A DNA stretch of 64,000 nt, taken from assembly GCA_036563805.1 (NCBI GenBank), contig DATCLS010000002.1, positions 110,432-174,431 on the forward strand. The letters are read 5' to 3'. A program made the position numbers and the translations under genes. Below the pieces are notes generated by a model. That model made no database searches and had not been told where the DNA came from. It was given only the letters and a program-made list of their open reading frames with translations. Shown piece by piece: positions 1 to 9,037 of this stretch. Each line of letters starts with the position of its first letter. The stretch's first letter is position 1. Source of the DNA: DATCLS01 sp036563805. Lineage in GTDB: Bacteria; Actinomycetota; Acidimicrobiia; Acidimicrobiales; VFJN01.

Positions 1-390
1 GGCATCTGGCGGGCCCGGGCGGACGTCCGCCAGGGGGCGACCGGCGAGGTCCCGGTCCACCTCCGCGACGCCCACTACCGGTCGGCCCACTCGCTCGGGC
101 ACGGTGTGGGCTACGAGTATCCTCACGACGACCCCCGCGGGTGGGTGCCGCAGCGGTACCTGCCCGACGGCATGGACGACGTGGCGTACTACCGCCCGTC
201 CCGCCACGGCTTCGAGCAGGAGATCCGCACGCGCATGGAACGGCTGGCCGCGAGCGCCGAGCACCCCGACGGCACCACCGCCGACGACGACGGGCGGCGC
301 GCCGGCCGGCCCGCCGGAGCCGCCGGCACCGACGCGGCCCCGACCGGCGCGGCGGGCGCCGACGGCGCCGAGGAGGGCGGGGGCCGATGA
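1..390 (+). CDS. rarA: RarA/MgsA replication-associated recombination ATPase, C-terminal part
   Basis: The window opens inside this gene; 129 codons are visible, ending in TGA. The visible part matches the end of the C-terminal tetramerisation domain of RarA (MgsA), an AAA+ ATPase acting at stalled replication forks: it has the family patterns HLRDAHY, LGHGVGYEYPHD and GWVPQRYLP. The last 45 or so residues are an Ala/Gly-rich tail of low complexity. The AAA+ core lies upstream of the window. The stop overlaps the next start by 4 bases (ATGA), so the two are probably co-translated. Family assignment is confident; nothing can be said of the catalytic motifs. Confidence 0.88.
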   Translation, partial: GIWRARADVRQGATGEVPVHLRDAHYRSAHSLGHGVGYEYPHDDPRGWVPQRYLPDGMDDVAYYRPSRHGFEQEIRTRMERLAASAEHPDGTTADDDGRRAGRPAGAAGTDAAPTGAAGADGAEEGGGR

Positions 391-749
391 GCGCCACCGA
401 CCTCGCGGCGGTCATCGTGGCCGGCGCCAGCGTCGTCGCCGTCGTGCTCCTGGCCGTGGCGCTCGTGGCGCTGGTGCGCACGCTGCGGGCCATGCGCGAC
501 GTCGCCCACCTGCTGCGCACCGAGACGGTGCCGGTGCTCGACGAGCTGCGGCAGACCGTCGACGTGGCCAACCACGAGATCGAGCGGTTCGACCAGCTCG
601 TCACCACGGCCGAGTCGGTGACCGGCACGGTCGACTCGGCGTCCCGGCTGGCGTACCTGGCGATGGCCAACCCGGTGATCAAGGGCGTGGCGTTCGCCAG
701 CGGCACGGCCAAGGCCGCCCGGCGGCTGCGGCCCCGGAAGGGGGAGTGA
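387..749 (+). CDS. DUF948-type small membrane protein
   Basis: A 120-residue protein starting at an ATG that overlaps the rarA stop. Residues 6-30 form one hydrophobic helix, followed by a charged helical stretch with regularly spaced Leu/Val (VPVLDELRQTVD) and a basic end. This is the pattern of DUF948 proteins, found upstream of alaS in other actinobacteria. Function is unknown; an N-terminal anchor with a cytoplasmic coiled coil is an inference. It sits in one tight run with the next small gene and alaS. Confidence 0.75.
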   Translation: MSATDLAAVIVAGASVVAVVLLAVALVALVRTLRAMRDVAHLLRTETVPVLDELRQTVDVANHEIERFDQLVTTAESVTGTVDSASRLAYLAMANPVIKGVAFASGTAKAARRLRPRKGE

Positions 750-756
750 CGGGCGC

Positions 757-1047
757 GTGCAGCTGATCCGCCGGCTCGTGTGGTTCACCACGGGGGCGAC
801 GGCCGGGTTCGGCGGCGCCATGTGGCTCCGCCGGTGGCTGCTGCGGCGGATCGACCGGGTGCTGTCGCCCCGGGCGCAGGCCCAGGTCAGCGAGTCGGCC
901 CGCCGCGTCGGCCGGGGCCTGCGCGAGGCGGTGGCCGAGGGCCGGGCCGCGGCCCGTCGCCGGGAGGCCGAGCTGCGGGCCGAGCTGCGGCCCGGGGTGG
1001 GTCGATCGGTAATCGACCAGGGGCGCAGCTCGACGCCAGTAGGCTGA
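757..1047 (+). CDS. DUF6167-like small membrane-associated protein
   Basis: A 96-residue protein from a GTG start 7 bases after the DUF948 gene. The N-terminus carries the WFTTGATAGFGGAMWLRR type segment, a short hydrophobic stretch bounded by Arg residues, then an Arg/Glu-rich helix. A small gene of this kind between the DUF948 gene and alaS is standard in actinobacteria (the DUF6167 family). No catalytic residues can be recognised. Start chosen because the hydrophobic segment begins immediately after it. Function unknown. Confidence 0.65.
   Translation: MQLIRRLVWFTTGATAGFGGAMWLRRWLLRRIDRVLSPRAQAQVSESARRVGRGLREAVAEGRAAARRREAELRAELRPGVGRSVIDQGRSSTPVG
1040..1045 (+). promoter_or_regulatory. 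Probable -10 element of alaS
   Basis: TAGGCT lies 9 bases before the alaS ATG. It fits the TANNNT -10 pattern repeated ahead of many genes here and would give a transcript with almost no 5' leader. No convincing -35 was seen. Confidence 0.4.
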
Positions 1048-1054
1048 TGTCCTT

Positions 1055-3643
1055 ATGGCACCGAGGACTTCCGCAGAGCTCCGCAAGGCGTGGGACGAGT
1101 TCTTCACCGCGCGCGGTCACACGGTCGTCCCCTCGGCGAGCCTGATCCCGACGCATCCCAGCGCCCCGATGTTCACCAACTCGGGGATGATGCCGTTCGT
1201 CCCCTACTTCCTGGGGGAGGAGCCGGTGCCGTTCGACCCACCCCGGGCGGTGTCGACCCAGCGGTGCGTGCGGGCCGGTGGCAAGCACAACGACCTCGAC
1301 GCCATCGGCCGGTCGCCCCGGCACCTGAGCTTCTTCGAGATGCTCGGCAACTTCAGCTTCGGTGAGTACTTCAAGGAGCAGGCCATCCCCTGGGCCTGGG
1401 AGTTCGTCACCGAGGTGCTCGAGCTCGACGCCGACCGCATCTGGGTGACGGTGCACGTCGACGACGACGAGGCCGAGCAGATCTGGATCGACGCCGCCGG
1501 CTTCCCGGCCGAGCGGATCCAGCGGCTCGAGAAGGACAACTTCTGGGAGATGGGCGACACCGGCCCCTGCGGGCCGTCGTCCGAGATCTTCTGGGACTAC
1601 GGGCCGAAGTACGGCCCCGGTGGCGGCCCGGCCAACCCCGAGGCCGAGGAGCGCTACGTCGAGATCTGGAACCTGGTGTTCGAGCAGTACCTCCGGCGGG
1701 CGGACGGCTCGCTGGTCGACCTGCCGAGCAAGAACATCGACACGGGCGCCGGCTTCGAGCGCATGCTGGCCGTGCTCAACGACAGCCCGACGCTGTACTC
1801 GGCCGACACGCTCGCGAGCCTGGTCGACGAGGCCCAGTCGGTTACGGGCCACCGGTTCGGCCAGTCCGAGCTGGGCGACATCGCCCTGCGGCTGATGGCC
1901 GACCACGCCCGCACGATGACGTTCCTGGTGGCCGACGGGGTGATCCCCTCCAACGAGGACCGCGGCTACGTGCTGCGGCGGATCATCCGCCGGGCCGTCC
2001 GCTTCGCCTACCTGTTGGGCGTCGAGAAGCCGGTCCTGCCGCGGATGGTCGAGCGCACCATCGACGTGATGGGCGACGCCTACCCGGTCGTGCGCGAGAA
2101 CCACGACCTGGTGGTGCCGATCATCACCCGCGAGGAGGAGGCCTTCCGCCGCACGCTGGCCACCGGCTCCCAGATCCTCGACACCCAGCTCGACAAGCTG
2201 GGCCAGGGGGCCACGCTGCCGGGCGACGTCGCCTTCCAGCTCCACGACACCTACGGGTTCCCGATCGAGGTCACGCAGGAGATGGCCGAGATGCGGGGCC
2301 ACGGCGTCGACGTGGCCGGCTTCGAGGCGGCCATGGAGGAGCAGCGCCGCCGGGCCCGGGCCGCCAGCAAGGGTGGGTCCGTGGCCACGGGCGACGAGGT
2401 CGACGAGCAGCACCGCCTGCTGCGCGAGCACGGCCCGACCGTGTTCACCGGCCGCGAGGAGTACGAGACCGAGGCCACGATCATCGGCATCATCGGCGAC
2501 GGCCTGTACCTCGACCGCACGCCGTTCTACGCCGAGTCGGGCGGCCAGGTCGGCGACACGGGCACGATCACCACCGACACCGGCGTGGTCGACGTGATCG
2601 ACACCGGCTACGCCCTGCCCGGCCTGCACCAGCACACGTTCAAGGTGCGTGAGGGCACGATCGAGGTGGGCCAGCGCGCCGTCGCCCGCATCGACGGCGA
2701 GCGGCGGGACGCCATCCGCCGCAACCACACCGGCACCCACATCCTGCACTGGGCGCTGCGCTCCGTGCTGGGCGAGCACGTCAAACAGCAGGGCTCGCTG
2801 GTGGCGCCCGACCGGTTGCGGTTCGACTTCAGCCACTTCGAGCCGCTGACCGACGACCAGATCCGGGCCATCGAAGACCTCGCCAACCGCGAGATCCTCG
2901 GCAACGCCCCGGTCCGCCACTACGAGACGACCATGGACGAGGCCCGCAAGCGGGGCGCCATCGCCTTCTTCGGCGACAAGTACGGCGACATCGTGCGGGT
3001 CCTCGAGGCCGGCGAGAACTCGATCGAGCTGTGTGGCGGCACCCACGTCCGCCGCCTCGGCGACATCGGCCCGCTGAAGATCGTCTCCGAGCAGTCGATC
3101 GGGTCCAACCTGCGGCGCATCGAGGCCGTGACCGGCTTCGGGCCCATCGAGCGCCTCCGGCAGGAGGAGGAGCTGGTCGACCGGGCCGCCGAGGCGCTCG
3201 GGGCGCCGGCCGACGAGCTGCCCGAGGCGGCGCGCCGCCTGCGGGCCGAGGTCAAGGCGCTGCGCGACGAGCTCAAGGAGCTGCGGCGCCAGGCCGCCGG
3301 CAACCAGGCGGTCGAGCTGGCCCGCGAGGCCGTCGACGGTGTCGTCGTGGCCCGCGTCGACGGCACCGAGCGCGACGACCTGCGACAGCTGGCCCTGGCC
3401 GTGCGCCAGCAGCCCGGCATCCGGGCCGCCGTCATCGGCGGCGTCCCGTCGGGCGGCGGGGTCGGCCTCGTGGCGGCCGTGGCCAAGGACAGCGGACTCA
3501 AGGCCGGCGAACTGATCGCCGAGGCGGCCCGCACCGTCGGCGGCGGGGGCGGCAAGGGCCCCGAGCTTGCCGTGGCCGGGGGGCGCGACCCGTCCCGGCT
3601 CGACGAGGCGCTCGACCAGGTCCGCGCCGCCGCCGGCCTGTGA
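1055..3643 (+). CDS. alaS: Alanine--tRNA ligase
   Basis: Full-length cytosolic AlaRS (862 residues) that charges tRNA-Ala. The class II catalytic domain starts at once (ELRKAWDEFF, FTNSGMMPFVPYF). The editing domain carries the zinc-binding HTGTH near residue 558 and CGGTH near 660. The C-terminal DHHA1-type end has the glycine-rich GGGGGKGPELAVAGG segment. The ATG start gives the usual actinobacterial N-terminus. No truncation or missing motif was seen. It is followed by ruvX, as in most actinobacteria. Confidence 0.97.
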   Translation: MAPRTSAELRKAWDEFFTARGHTVVPSASLIPTHPSAPMFTNSGMMPFVPYFLGEEPVPFDPPRAVSTQRCVRAGGKHNDLDAIGRSPRHLSFFEMLGNFSFGEYFKEQAIPWAWEFVTEVLELDADRIWVTVHVDDDEAEQIWIDAAGFPAERIQRLEKDNFWEMGDTGPCGPSSEIFWDYGPKYGPGGGPANPEAEERYVEIWNLVFEQYLRRADGSLVDLPSKNIDTGAGFERMLAVLNDSPTLYSADTLASLVDEAQSVTGHRFGQSELGDIALRLMADHARTMTFLVADGVIPSNEDRGYVLRRIIRRAVRFAYLLGVEKPVLPRMVERTIDVMGDAYPVVRENHDLVVPIITREEEAFRRTLATGSQILDTQLDKLGQGATLPGDVAFQLHDTYGFPIEVTQEMAEMRGHGVDVAGFEAAMEEQRRRARAASKGGSVATGDEVDEQHRLLREHGPTVFTGREEYETEATIIGIIGDGLYLDRTPFYAESGGQVGDTGTITTDTGVVDVIDTGYALPGLHQHTFKVREGTIEVGQRAVARIDGERRDAIRRNHTGTHILHWALRSVLGEHVKQQGSLVAPDRLRFDFSHFEPLTDDQIRAIEDLANREILGNAPVRHYETTMDEARKRGAIAFFGDKYGDIVRVLEAGENSIELCGGTHVRRLGDIGPLKIVSEQSIGSNLRRIEAVTGFGPIERLRQEEELVDRAAEALGAPADELPEAARRLRAEVKALRDELKELRRQAAGNQAVELAREAVDGVVVARVDGTERDDLRQLALAVRQQPGIRAAVIGGVPSGGGVGLVAAVAKDSGLKAGELIAEAARTVGGGGGKGPELAVAGGRDPSRLDEALDQVRAAAGL

Positions 3644-3713
3644 GCGCCCGGCCGGGCGGCCGGCCGTGAGCGGTCCGCGCGCCGCCCTCGAGATGCGGGG
3701 GCGACGGCCGTGA
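3640..3713 (+). other. Two tiled micro-ORFs bridging alaS and ruvX
   Basis: The 66-base gap is tiled by two short reading frames in GTGA steps. One of 9 codons starts at a GTG overlapping the alaS stop (3640-3669). One of 15 codons starts at a GTG overlapping that stop (3666-3713) and itself ends across the ruvX GTG. This could let terminating ribosomes step from alaS to ruvX. In DNA this GC-rich it may be chance; no product is claimed. Confidence 0.2.
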
Positions 3714-4252
3714 CCCGCGCCGTGGCGCTCGACATCGGCACCCGGCGCATCGGGGTCGCCCTGTCCGACAGCGCCGGCACGTTGGCCACGCCGTACGAGG
3801 TCGTGCCGCGCTCGGGCGACCGGGCGCGCGACCACGACCGGATCGCCGCCCTGGCCGACGACGCCGACGCCGAGGTCGTGGTCGTCGGCCTGCCGCTGTC
3901 GCTCGACGGGACGGTCGGCCCCGCGGCCCGCACCGTCCTCGACGAGGTGGCCGAGCTCCGGGCCAGGCTGGGCCGCCCGGTCGTCGTGTGGGACGAGCGG
4001 CTGTCGACCGCCGAGGCGGAGCGCCGGCTGCGGGGCGCCGGGGTCAAGGGCCGGGCCCGCCGCAAGGTGGTCGACCAGGTGGCGGCGACCGTGATCCTCC
4101 AGGCCTGGCTCGACGCCGGCCAGCCCCTCGACCGGCCCGACCCGGGCGGGCCCTCGGGCGGGTCGCTTGAGGGGCCCGCGCCCGCCGGCGAGCCCAGCGG
4201 GTCGCCCGAGGGGCCCGAGCCCGACATCCCGCCCCCGGGGGCCGGGCGGTGA
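3710..4252 (+). CDS. ruvX: RuvX/YqgF putative pre-16S rRNA nuclease or Holliday junction resolvase
   Basis: A 180-residue RNase H-fold protein. The first catalytic Asp is Asp8 in ALDIGTRRIG, the second motif is VVVVGLPLSLDG, then WDERLSTAEAERRL and the last acidic motif VDQVAATVILQAWLD. E. coli YqgF processes pre-16S rRNA 5' ends; other family members resolve Holliday junctions. The last 38 residues are a Pro/Gly/Glu-rich tail outside the domain. Its stop overlaps the aroE GTG. The mltG gene often found here in actinobacteria is absent. Confidence 0.9.
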   Translation: MTRAVALDIGTRRIGVALSDSAGTLATPYEVVPRSGDRARDHDRIAALADDADAEVVVVGLPLSLDGTVGPAARTVLDEVAELRARLGRPVVVWDERLSTAEAERRLRGAGVKGRARRKVVDQVAATVILQAWLDAGQPLDRPDPGGPSGGSLEGPAPAGEPSGSPEGPEPDIPPPGAGR

Positions 4253-5127
4253 CCGGGGCGATCCGGGGGACCACCCGGGTGGCGGCGGTGATCGGGTGGC
4301 CGGCCCGGCACTCGCTCTCCCCGGTCATCCTCAACGCCGCCTTCGAGGCGGCGGGCGCCGACTGGGTGTTCACCGCCTTCGAGGTGCCCGACGGCCGGGG
4401 CGGCGACGCCGTCGCCGCCGCCCGCGTGCTGGGCCTCGGCGGGCTGGCGGTGACCATGCCCCACAAGGGGGCGGTCGCCGCCGCCGTCGACGAACTGACC
4501 CCGGCGGCCGCGGCGCTGGGCGCCGTGAACTGCGTGTTCTGGCGGGACGGGGCGCTCGTCGGCGACAGCACCGACGGGCCGGGCTTCGTCGACTCGCTGC
4601 GCATCGACGAGGGCATCGACCCCGACGGCGCCCGGTGCGTCGTCGTCGGCGCCGGCGGGGCCGGGCGTGCCGTCGCCCGGTCGCTGGGGGAGGCCGGCGC
4701 CGCCGAGGTGGTCGTCGTCAACCGCTCGCCGGCCGCGGCGGCGCGGGCGGCCGCGCTCGCCGGTCCGGTGGGCCGGGTCGGCGACCACAGCGACATCCCG
4801 GACGCCGACATCGTCGTGAACGCCACCCCCCTCGGCATGGGCGTGGCCGCCGACGGCGCCCCCGAGCCGCTCCCGCTCGACCCCGAGCTCCTGCGGCCCG
4901 GCCAGGTGGTCGCCGACCTGATCTACCACCCGGCCACCACGCCCCTGCTGGCCGCCGCCCGGGAGCGGGGGCTGGTGGCCGTCAACGGCCTCGGGATGCT
5001 CGTCCACCAAGCCGCCCGCAACTTCCGCCACTGGCTGGGCGAGGACGCCCCGCTGGCAGCCATGGCGGCCGCTGCCCGGGCCGCGCTGGGCGGCCAGCCC
5101 GGCGTCTCGGACGGCTCAAATCGGTGA
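4249..5127 (+). CDS. aroE: Shikimate dehydrogenase
   Basis: AroE (292 residues) reduces 3-dehydroshikimate with NADPH. Visible motifs are GWPARHSLSP (substrate binding), TMPHKGAV with catalytic Lys73, DSTDGPGF, the Rossmann loop GAGGAGRAVARSL and NATPLGMG. The GTG start overlaps the ruvX stop. The other shikimate genes aroC, K, B and Q lie 2.7 kb downstream, so five of the seven pathway genes are in this window. Confidence 0.95.
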   Translation: MTGAIRGTTRVAAVIGWPARHSLSPVILNAAFEAAGADWVFTAFEVPDGRGGDAVAAARVLGLGGLAVTMPHKGAVAAAVDELTPAAAALGAVNCVFWRDGALVGDSTDGPGFVDSLRIDEGIDPDGARCVVVGAGGAGRAVARSLGEAGAAEVVVVNRSPAAAARAAALAGPVGRVGDHSDIPDADIVVNATPLGMGVAADGAPEPLPLDPELLRPGQVVADLIYHPATTPLLAAARERGLVAVNGLGMLVHQAARNFRHWLGEDAPLAAMAAAARAALGGQPGVSDGSNR

Positions 5128-5242
5128 TTGATCCAGACTCACGCGCGGTTCAATATGGGCGCGCAGGGGTTGGAGGTCCTAGGCTCTTCCAGACGCTTGG
5201 TGACGGCGGTAACCCCCACAGCCGAACATCGGAGGTAGAGCG

Positions 5243-6892
5243 TTGGCGCTCCAAGGGAGTCTCGACACGTTCGCACTGCCGGACGTCCTGCGGTTGCTCG
5301 CCACGACCGCGAAGACCGGCCGGCTGCGGATCGACGGTGATCGGGGCCATGGCAGCGTGTGGCTTCGTGACGGCACGGTCATGGCCGCCGAGGCCGACGG
5401 GGCGCTCGACGACGCACCCGCCGAGGAGGTCCTGTTCGAGCTGCTGCGGTTCGAGGAGGGCTCGTTCGCCTTCGACATGGACCAGCTGTCGCCCAACGGC
5501 GAGCAGCCCGAGGACGTGGAGATCCTGCTGCGCAACGCCGGGGCCCTCCTCACCGAGTGGAACGAGCTCGTGTCGATCGTCCCGTCGCTGCGCCACCGGG
5601 TGCGGCTCGTCGACTCGCTGCCGAACGGCGACGTCACGGTCGACGCCCGCCGGTGGCCGGCTCTCGTGGCCGTGGCCTCCGGCGAGACCGTGGGCGACGT
5701 GGCGCGGACGCTCGGCCTGAGTGAGTTGGGGGCCACCCGGGCCGTGCGCGACCTCGTCGACCTCGGCATCGCCGAGATCGAAGACCCTCTGCCCGAGGGG
5801 CCGTCGTCCACCGACGAGCCGACGATCCCGCCCGCCAGCCGCGAGGACGTCCCGCCCGAGGAGATCGCCCGCCGCACGCCGTTCGGCAGCCTGGGCTCGG
5901 GCGAGTCCCTGGCCACCTCCGTGCCCCGCGCCGACACCGACGGCCTGCCCCGCACCGGCTGGCTCCAGTCGCCCGAGCGCCCGTCCGGCACCGCCGGCGA
6001 CGACACCCTCTCCGCCTCCGGCGACCGCGGCCCCGGAGCGCCCGCCAACGGCGTCGCTCCGGCCACCCCGCCGGCCGGAACCGAGGCCCCCCGCCTGGGC
6101 CGCTCGGCTGCCGGCTCCGCCAACGGCGGCAGCCCCGACGCCGCCGACGGCTCGAACGCCGGCAGCAAGCGGGCTGGCCGCTCGGCCTCCGGCCGCGCCG
6201 GGCGCGCCGCCGGCCGGTCGTCCAGCTCCCGCCCCGGCTCGGGGCGTGCCGGGTCCAAGCGAGGCCGCGCCGGCGCCGGCGGGTCCCGCGACGCCAGCGG
6301 CGAGTCCCTCCGGCCCCCGGCCGGCTCGGGCGCCGGCCCCAACGGTGACGGGTCCTCCCGCCCGGGCAAGAACCGGCCGCCCAGCGGGCCGCGCCGCACC
6401 CCCGGCCCCGGCCGGGCGCTGCCGCCCGACACCGGCCCGCTGAGCATGCCGCCGGCCTCGCCGTCCGCCTTCGACCCGGGCCCGCTCGGGCCGTCGCCGC
6501 TGCCGGCCGACACCGGGCAGATCCGGCCCGTGTCGCCGGCGGCGATGCCCCCCGACCTGCGGTGGGCGGCCGACGACGACGCCGGCCTGCCGCCCACCGC
6601 CCCGTTCAGCGGGCTCGGCGCCGGCACCAACGGCGCCGGCAACGGCATGGGTAACGGCCTCGGCAACGGTCGGAGCAACGGGGGGCCGCTCGGCGGCCCG
6701 CCGATGAGCGGCACCACCCCGCTCGACCCCAACGAGGTCGCCCCGCACGTGGCGGCCATGACGCCCGAGGCCCGGGCCGCGGTGCAGGGCACCGTGGGCA
6801 ACACGGGCGGCGCGGCCGCCGGCCTCGGCCCCGGCGAGGAGCTGGCCCAGCGCGGGCAGCTGCTCAACTTCCTGTCGTCGGTCCGTCCCTGA
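5243..6892 (+). CDS. DUF4388 (PATAN) protein with long disordered tail
   Basis: A 549-residue protein from a TTG start with a strong Shine-Dalgarno (GGAGGT at 5231). Residues 1-100 match DUF4388/PATAN: ALQGSLDTFALPDVLRLL, TAKTGRLRI, GSVWLRDGTVMAAEADG. Residues 100-190 look like a second winged-helix-like region (SGETVGDVARTLGLSE). From about 195 to 530 it is Pro/Gly/Ser/Ala-rich, including an NG-repeat stretch near residues 450-490, and should be disordered. DUF4388 domains occur in gliding and type IV pilus regulators in several phyla; the next gene is a prepilin peptidase, so a role with pili or secretion is possible. The partner is unknown. Confidence 0.7.
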   Translation: MALQGSLDTFALPDVLRLLATTAKTGRLRIDGDRGHGSVWLRDGTVMAAEADGALDDAPAEEVLFELLRFEEGSFAFDMDQLSPNGEQPEDVEILLRNAGALLTEWNELVSIVPSLRHRVRLVDSLPNGDVTVDARRWPALVAVASGETVGDVARTLGLSELGATRAVRDLVDLGIAEIEDPLPEGPSSTDEPTIPPASREDVPPEEIARRTPFGSLGSGESLATSVPRADTDGLPRTGWLQSPERPSGTAGDDTLSASGDRGPGAPANGVAPATPPAGTEAPRLGRSAAGSANGGSPDAADGSNAGSKRAGRSASGRAGRAAGRSSSSRPGSGRAGSKRGRAGAGGSRDASGESLRPPAGSGAGPNGDGSSRPGKNRPPSGPRRTPGPGRALPPDTGPLSMPPASPSAFDPGPLGPSPLPADTGQIRPVSPAAMPPDLRWAADDDAGLPPTAPFSGLGAGTNGAGNGMGNGLGNGRSNGGPLGGPPMSGTTPLDPNEVAPHVAAMTPEARAAVQGTVGNTGGAAAGLGPGEELAQRGQLLNFLSSVRP

Positions 6893-6954
6893 CCCGGGGG
6901 GCGCTGACCGGTCCGTCGGCCGGCCCCGCCCGGCGCAGCTGGTAGACCACCGGC

Positions 6955-7773
6955 GTGATCCTCACGCTCGCGTGCGCTCTGGCGGGCGTCGCGATCGTCG
7001 GGCCCGCGCTCAACCTCGCCATCCTCCGGTGGGTCGGGCGGCGGGTCGTCGTGGCCGCCCTGCTCGGTCGGGTGCCGGCGTGGGACGAGGTGGCGCCCGC
7101 CCCCGCCCGCTGCCGGGCGTGCGGGCGGACGCTCGAGTGCCGTGTTGGGCTGGTGGGGCTGCTGCCCTGGGCGCTGGCCGCCGGCCGATGCCGCGGCTGC
7201 GGCGCCGCCCGTCCGGGCTGGCTGGCCGGCGTCGAGGTCGCGACCGGCGGGCTGTTCGGCGCGGTGGCCGCCCGGCTCGGCTGGTCGGCCGAGCTGCCGG
7301 CGGTGCTGGTGTTGGTGGCCGGGCTCGTCGCCGTGTCGGCCGTCGACCTCGTCTACCTGCGGATCCCCACCCGGTTCGTGCACGTGACCGGCGCGGCGTC
7401 GGCCGCCGCCATCGCCGGGGCCGCCTTCGTGGCCGGGCCGGTCGACGCCCTGGCCGGGGCGCTGATAGGCGGCGGCGTGTACGCCGGGTTCCTCGCCGTG
7501 TTCTACCTCCTGTCGCCGGCCATGCTCGGCTTCGGCGACGTGCGCCTGGCCGCCGTCATCGGCGCCGTGGTCGGGTGGCTGGCCTGGGCGCCCGACGAGC
7601 CGATCGTGGGGCCGCTGACCGCCGTCCTGCGGGCGGCGCTGGTGGCGAGCCTGGTGGGGACGGTGGTCGGCACCGTCCTGCTCGTGGTGCGCCGGCAGAA
7701 CCGCCCGTTCCCGTTCGGGCCGGCCATGGCGATCGGGGCCCTGGTCGCCGTGCTCCTCCCGGCGGTGCGGTGA
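6955..7773 (+). CDS. Type IV prepilin peptidase, A24 family
   Basis: A 272-residue polytopic membrane protein with about seven hydrophobic segments. The two catalytic aspartates of A24 aspartic peptidases are visible, one in VSAVDLVYLRIPTRF and one in GFGDVRLA. The cytoplasmic loop has two zinc-binding CxxC pairs (CRACG and CRGCG), as in PilD/TadV-type enzymes with an N-methylation domain. It would cleave the leader of type IV pilin-like proteins, though no pilin or assembly gene lies in this window. Start is a GTG; TAGACC 6 bases upstream may be its -10. Confidence 0.85.
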   Translation: MILTLACALAGVAIVGPALNLAILRWVGRRVVVAALLGRVPAWDEVAPAPARCRACGRTLECRVGLVGLLPWALAAGRCRGCGAARPGWLAGVEVATGGLFGAVAARLGWSAELPAVLVLVAGLVAVSAVDLVYLRIPTRFVHVTGAASAAAIAGAAFVAGPVDALAGALIGGGVYAGFLAVFYLLSPAMLGFGDVRLAAVIGAVVGWLAWAPDEPIVGPLTAVLRAALVASLVGTVVGTVLLVVRRQNRPFPFGPAMAIGALVAVLLPAVR

Positions 7774-7854
7774 CCGGCCGCCGGCAGGACGGCCTCCCGG
7801 GGGCGCGCCCGCGGCGCGGGGCCGCAGGTTGCGGGGCGCCGCGCCCCCCGCAGG

Positions 7855-7860
7855 TACATT
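7855..7860 (+). promoter_or_regulatory. Probable -10 element of aroC (leaderless)
   Basis: TACATT ends 7 bases before the aroC GTG, so transcription would start at or next to the start codon. This supports the GTG at 7868 over an upstream in-frame ATG at 7829. Confidence 0.5.
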
Positions 7861-7867
7861 GCCTGCC

Positions 7868-9037
7868 GTGCTCCGGTTCCTGACCGCCGGCGAATCCCAC
7901 GGCCGAGCCCTCGTCGTCATCGTCGAGGGGCTCCCGGCCGGCCTGCCGGTGACCCTCGACGACATCCGAGGCGAGCTGGCCCGCCGCCGCCTCGGCTACG
8001 GCCGGGGCCCCCGCATGCGCTTCGAGCAGGACGAGGTGACGATCGTCGGCGGCGTCCGCCACGGCCGCACGCTCGGCTCGCCCGTCGCCATCGAGATCGC
8101 CAACACCGAGTGGTTCCGGTCCGACAAGTGGCACGAGCAGATGGCGGTCGAGCCGGGGCCGACCCCCGACCGGCTCACCCAGCCCCGCCCCGGCCACGCC
8201 GATCTGGCCGGCATGCAGAAGTACGGCTTCGACGACGCCCGCGACGTGCTCGAGCGGGCGTCGGCCCGTGAGACCGCGGCCCGGGTGGCCGCCGGTGCCC
8301 TCGCCAAGCGCCTGCTGGCCGAGCTGGGCGTCGACGTCGTGTCGCACGTGATCCAGATGGGGTCGGTGCGGTCGAAGGCCGTCGAGCGGCCCGGCCCCGG
8401 CGACCTCGCGCGGGTCGACGCCTCGCCGCTCCGGTGCTTCGACGAGGCGGCCGAGCAGGCGATGGTCGACGAGATCAAGGCCGTGGCCAAGGAGGGCGAC
8501 AGCCTGGGCGGCGTCGTCGAGGTGCTGGGCTACGGCGTGCCGGTGGGCCTCGGCAGCCACGTCCACTGGGACCGCAAGATCGACGGCCTGCTCGCCCAGG
8601 CGCTGATGAGCGTCCAGGCGGTCAAGGGCGTCGAGATCGGCGACGGGTTCGAGGTCGCCGGGCTGCCGGGCAGCCAGGCCCACGACCCCATCCGGTGGGA
8701 CGCCGGCGAGCGCCGCTACCGCCGCACGTCCACCCGGGCCGGCGGCGTCGAGGGCGGCATGACCACCGGCGAGCTGCTCGTGTGTCGGGCGGCGATGAAG
8801 CCGCTGGCCACGCTGAACCGGCCGGTCCTCGAGACGGTCGACGTCGACACCAAGGAGGCCACGGTGAGCTTCAAGGAGCGCACCGACGTCACCGCCGTGC
8901 CGGCCATGGGCGTGGTGGCCGAGACGATGGTGGCGCTGGTGCTGGCGTCCGAGGCGCTGCGGAAGTTCGGGGGCGACTCCGTGGCCGAGCTGGTCCGCAA
9001 CAAGCAGGCGTTCGACGCCACCCTGCGCGATGGCTGA
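7868..9037 (+). CDS. aroC: Chorismate synthase
   Basis: AroC (389 residues from the GTG) converts EPSP to chorismate with reduced FMN. The N-terminus LRFLTAGESHGRALV and internal motifs (RRRLGYGRGPRM, RPGHADLAGMQKYGF, ASARETAARVAAGA, GGMTTGE) are diagnostic. An in-frame ATG 39 bases upstream would add residues other chorismate synthases lack, and the -10 element lies between the two. It heads the cluster aroC-aroK-aroB-aroQ with overlapping or touching reading frames. Confidence 0.96.
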   Translation: MLRFLTAGESHGRALVVIVEGLPAGLPVTLDDIRGELARRRLGYGRGPRMRFEQDEVTIVGGVRHGRTLGSPVAIEIANTEWFRSDKWHEQMAVEPGPTPDRLTQPRPGHADLAGMQKYGFDDARDVLERASARETAARVAAGALAKRLLAELGVDVVSHVIQMGSVRSKAVERPGPGDLARVDASPLRCFDEAAEQAMVDEIKAVAKEGDSLGGVVEVLGYGVPVGLGSHVHWDRKIDGLLAQALMSVQAVKGVEIGDGFEVAGLPGSQAHDPIRWDAGERRYRRTSTRAGGVEGGMTTGELLVCRAAMKPLATLNRPVLETVDVDTKEATVSFKERTDVTAVPAMGVVAETMVALVLASEALRKFGGDSVAELVRNKQAFDATLRDG

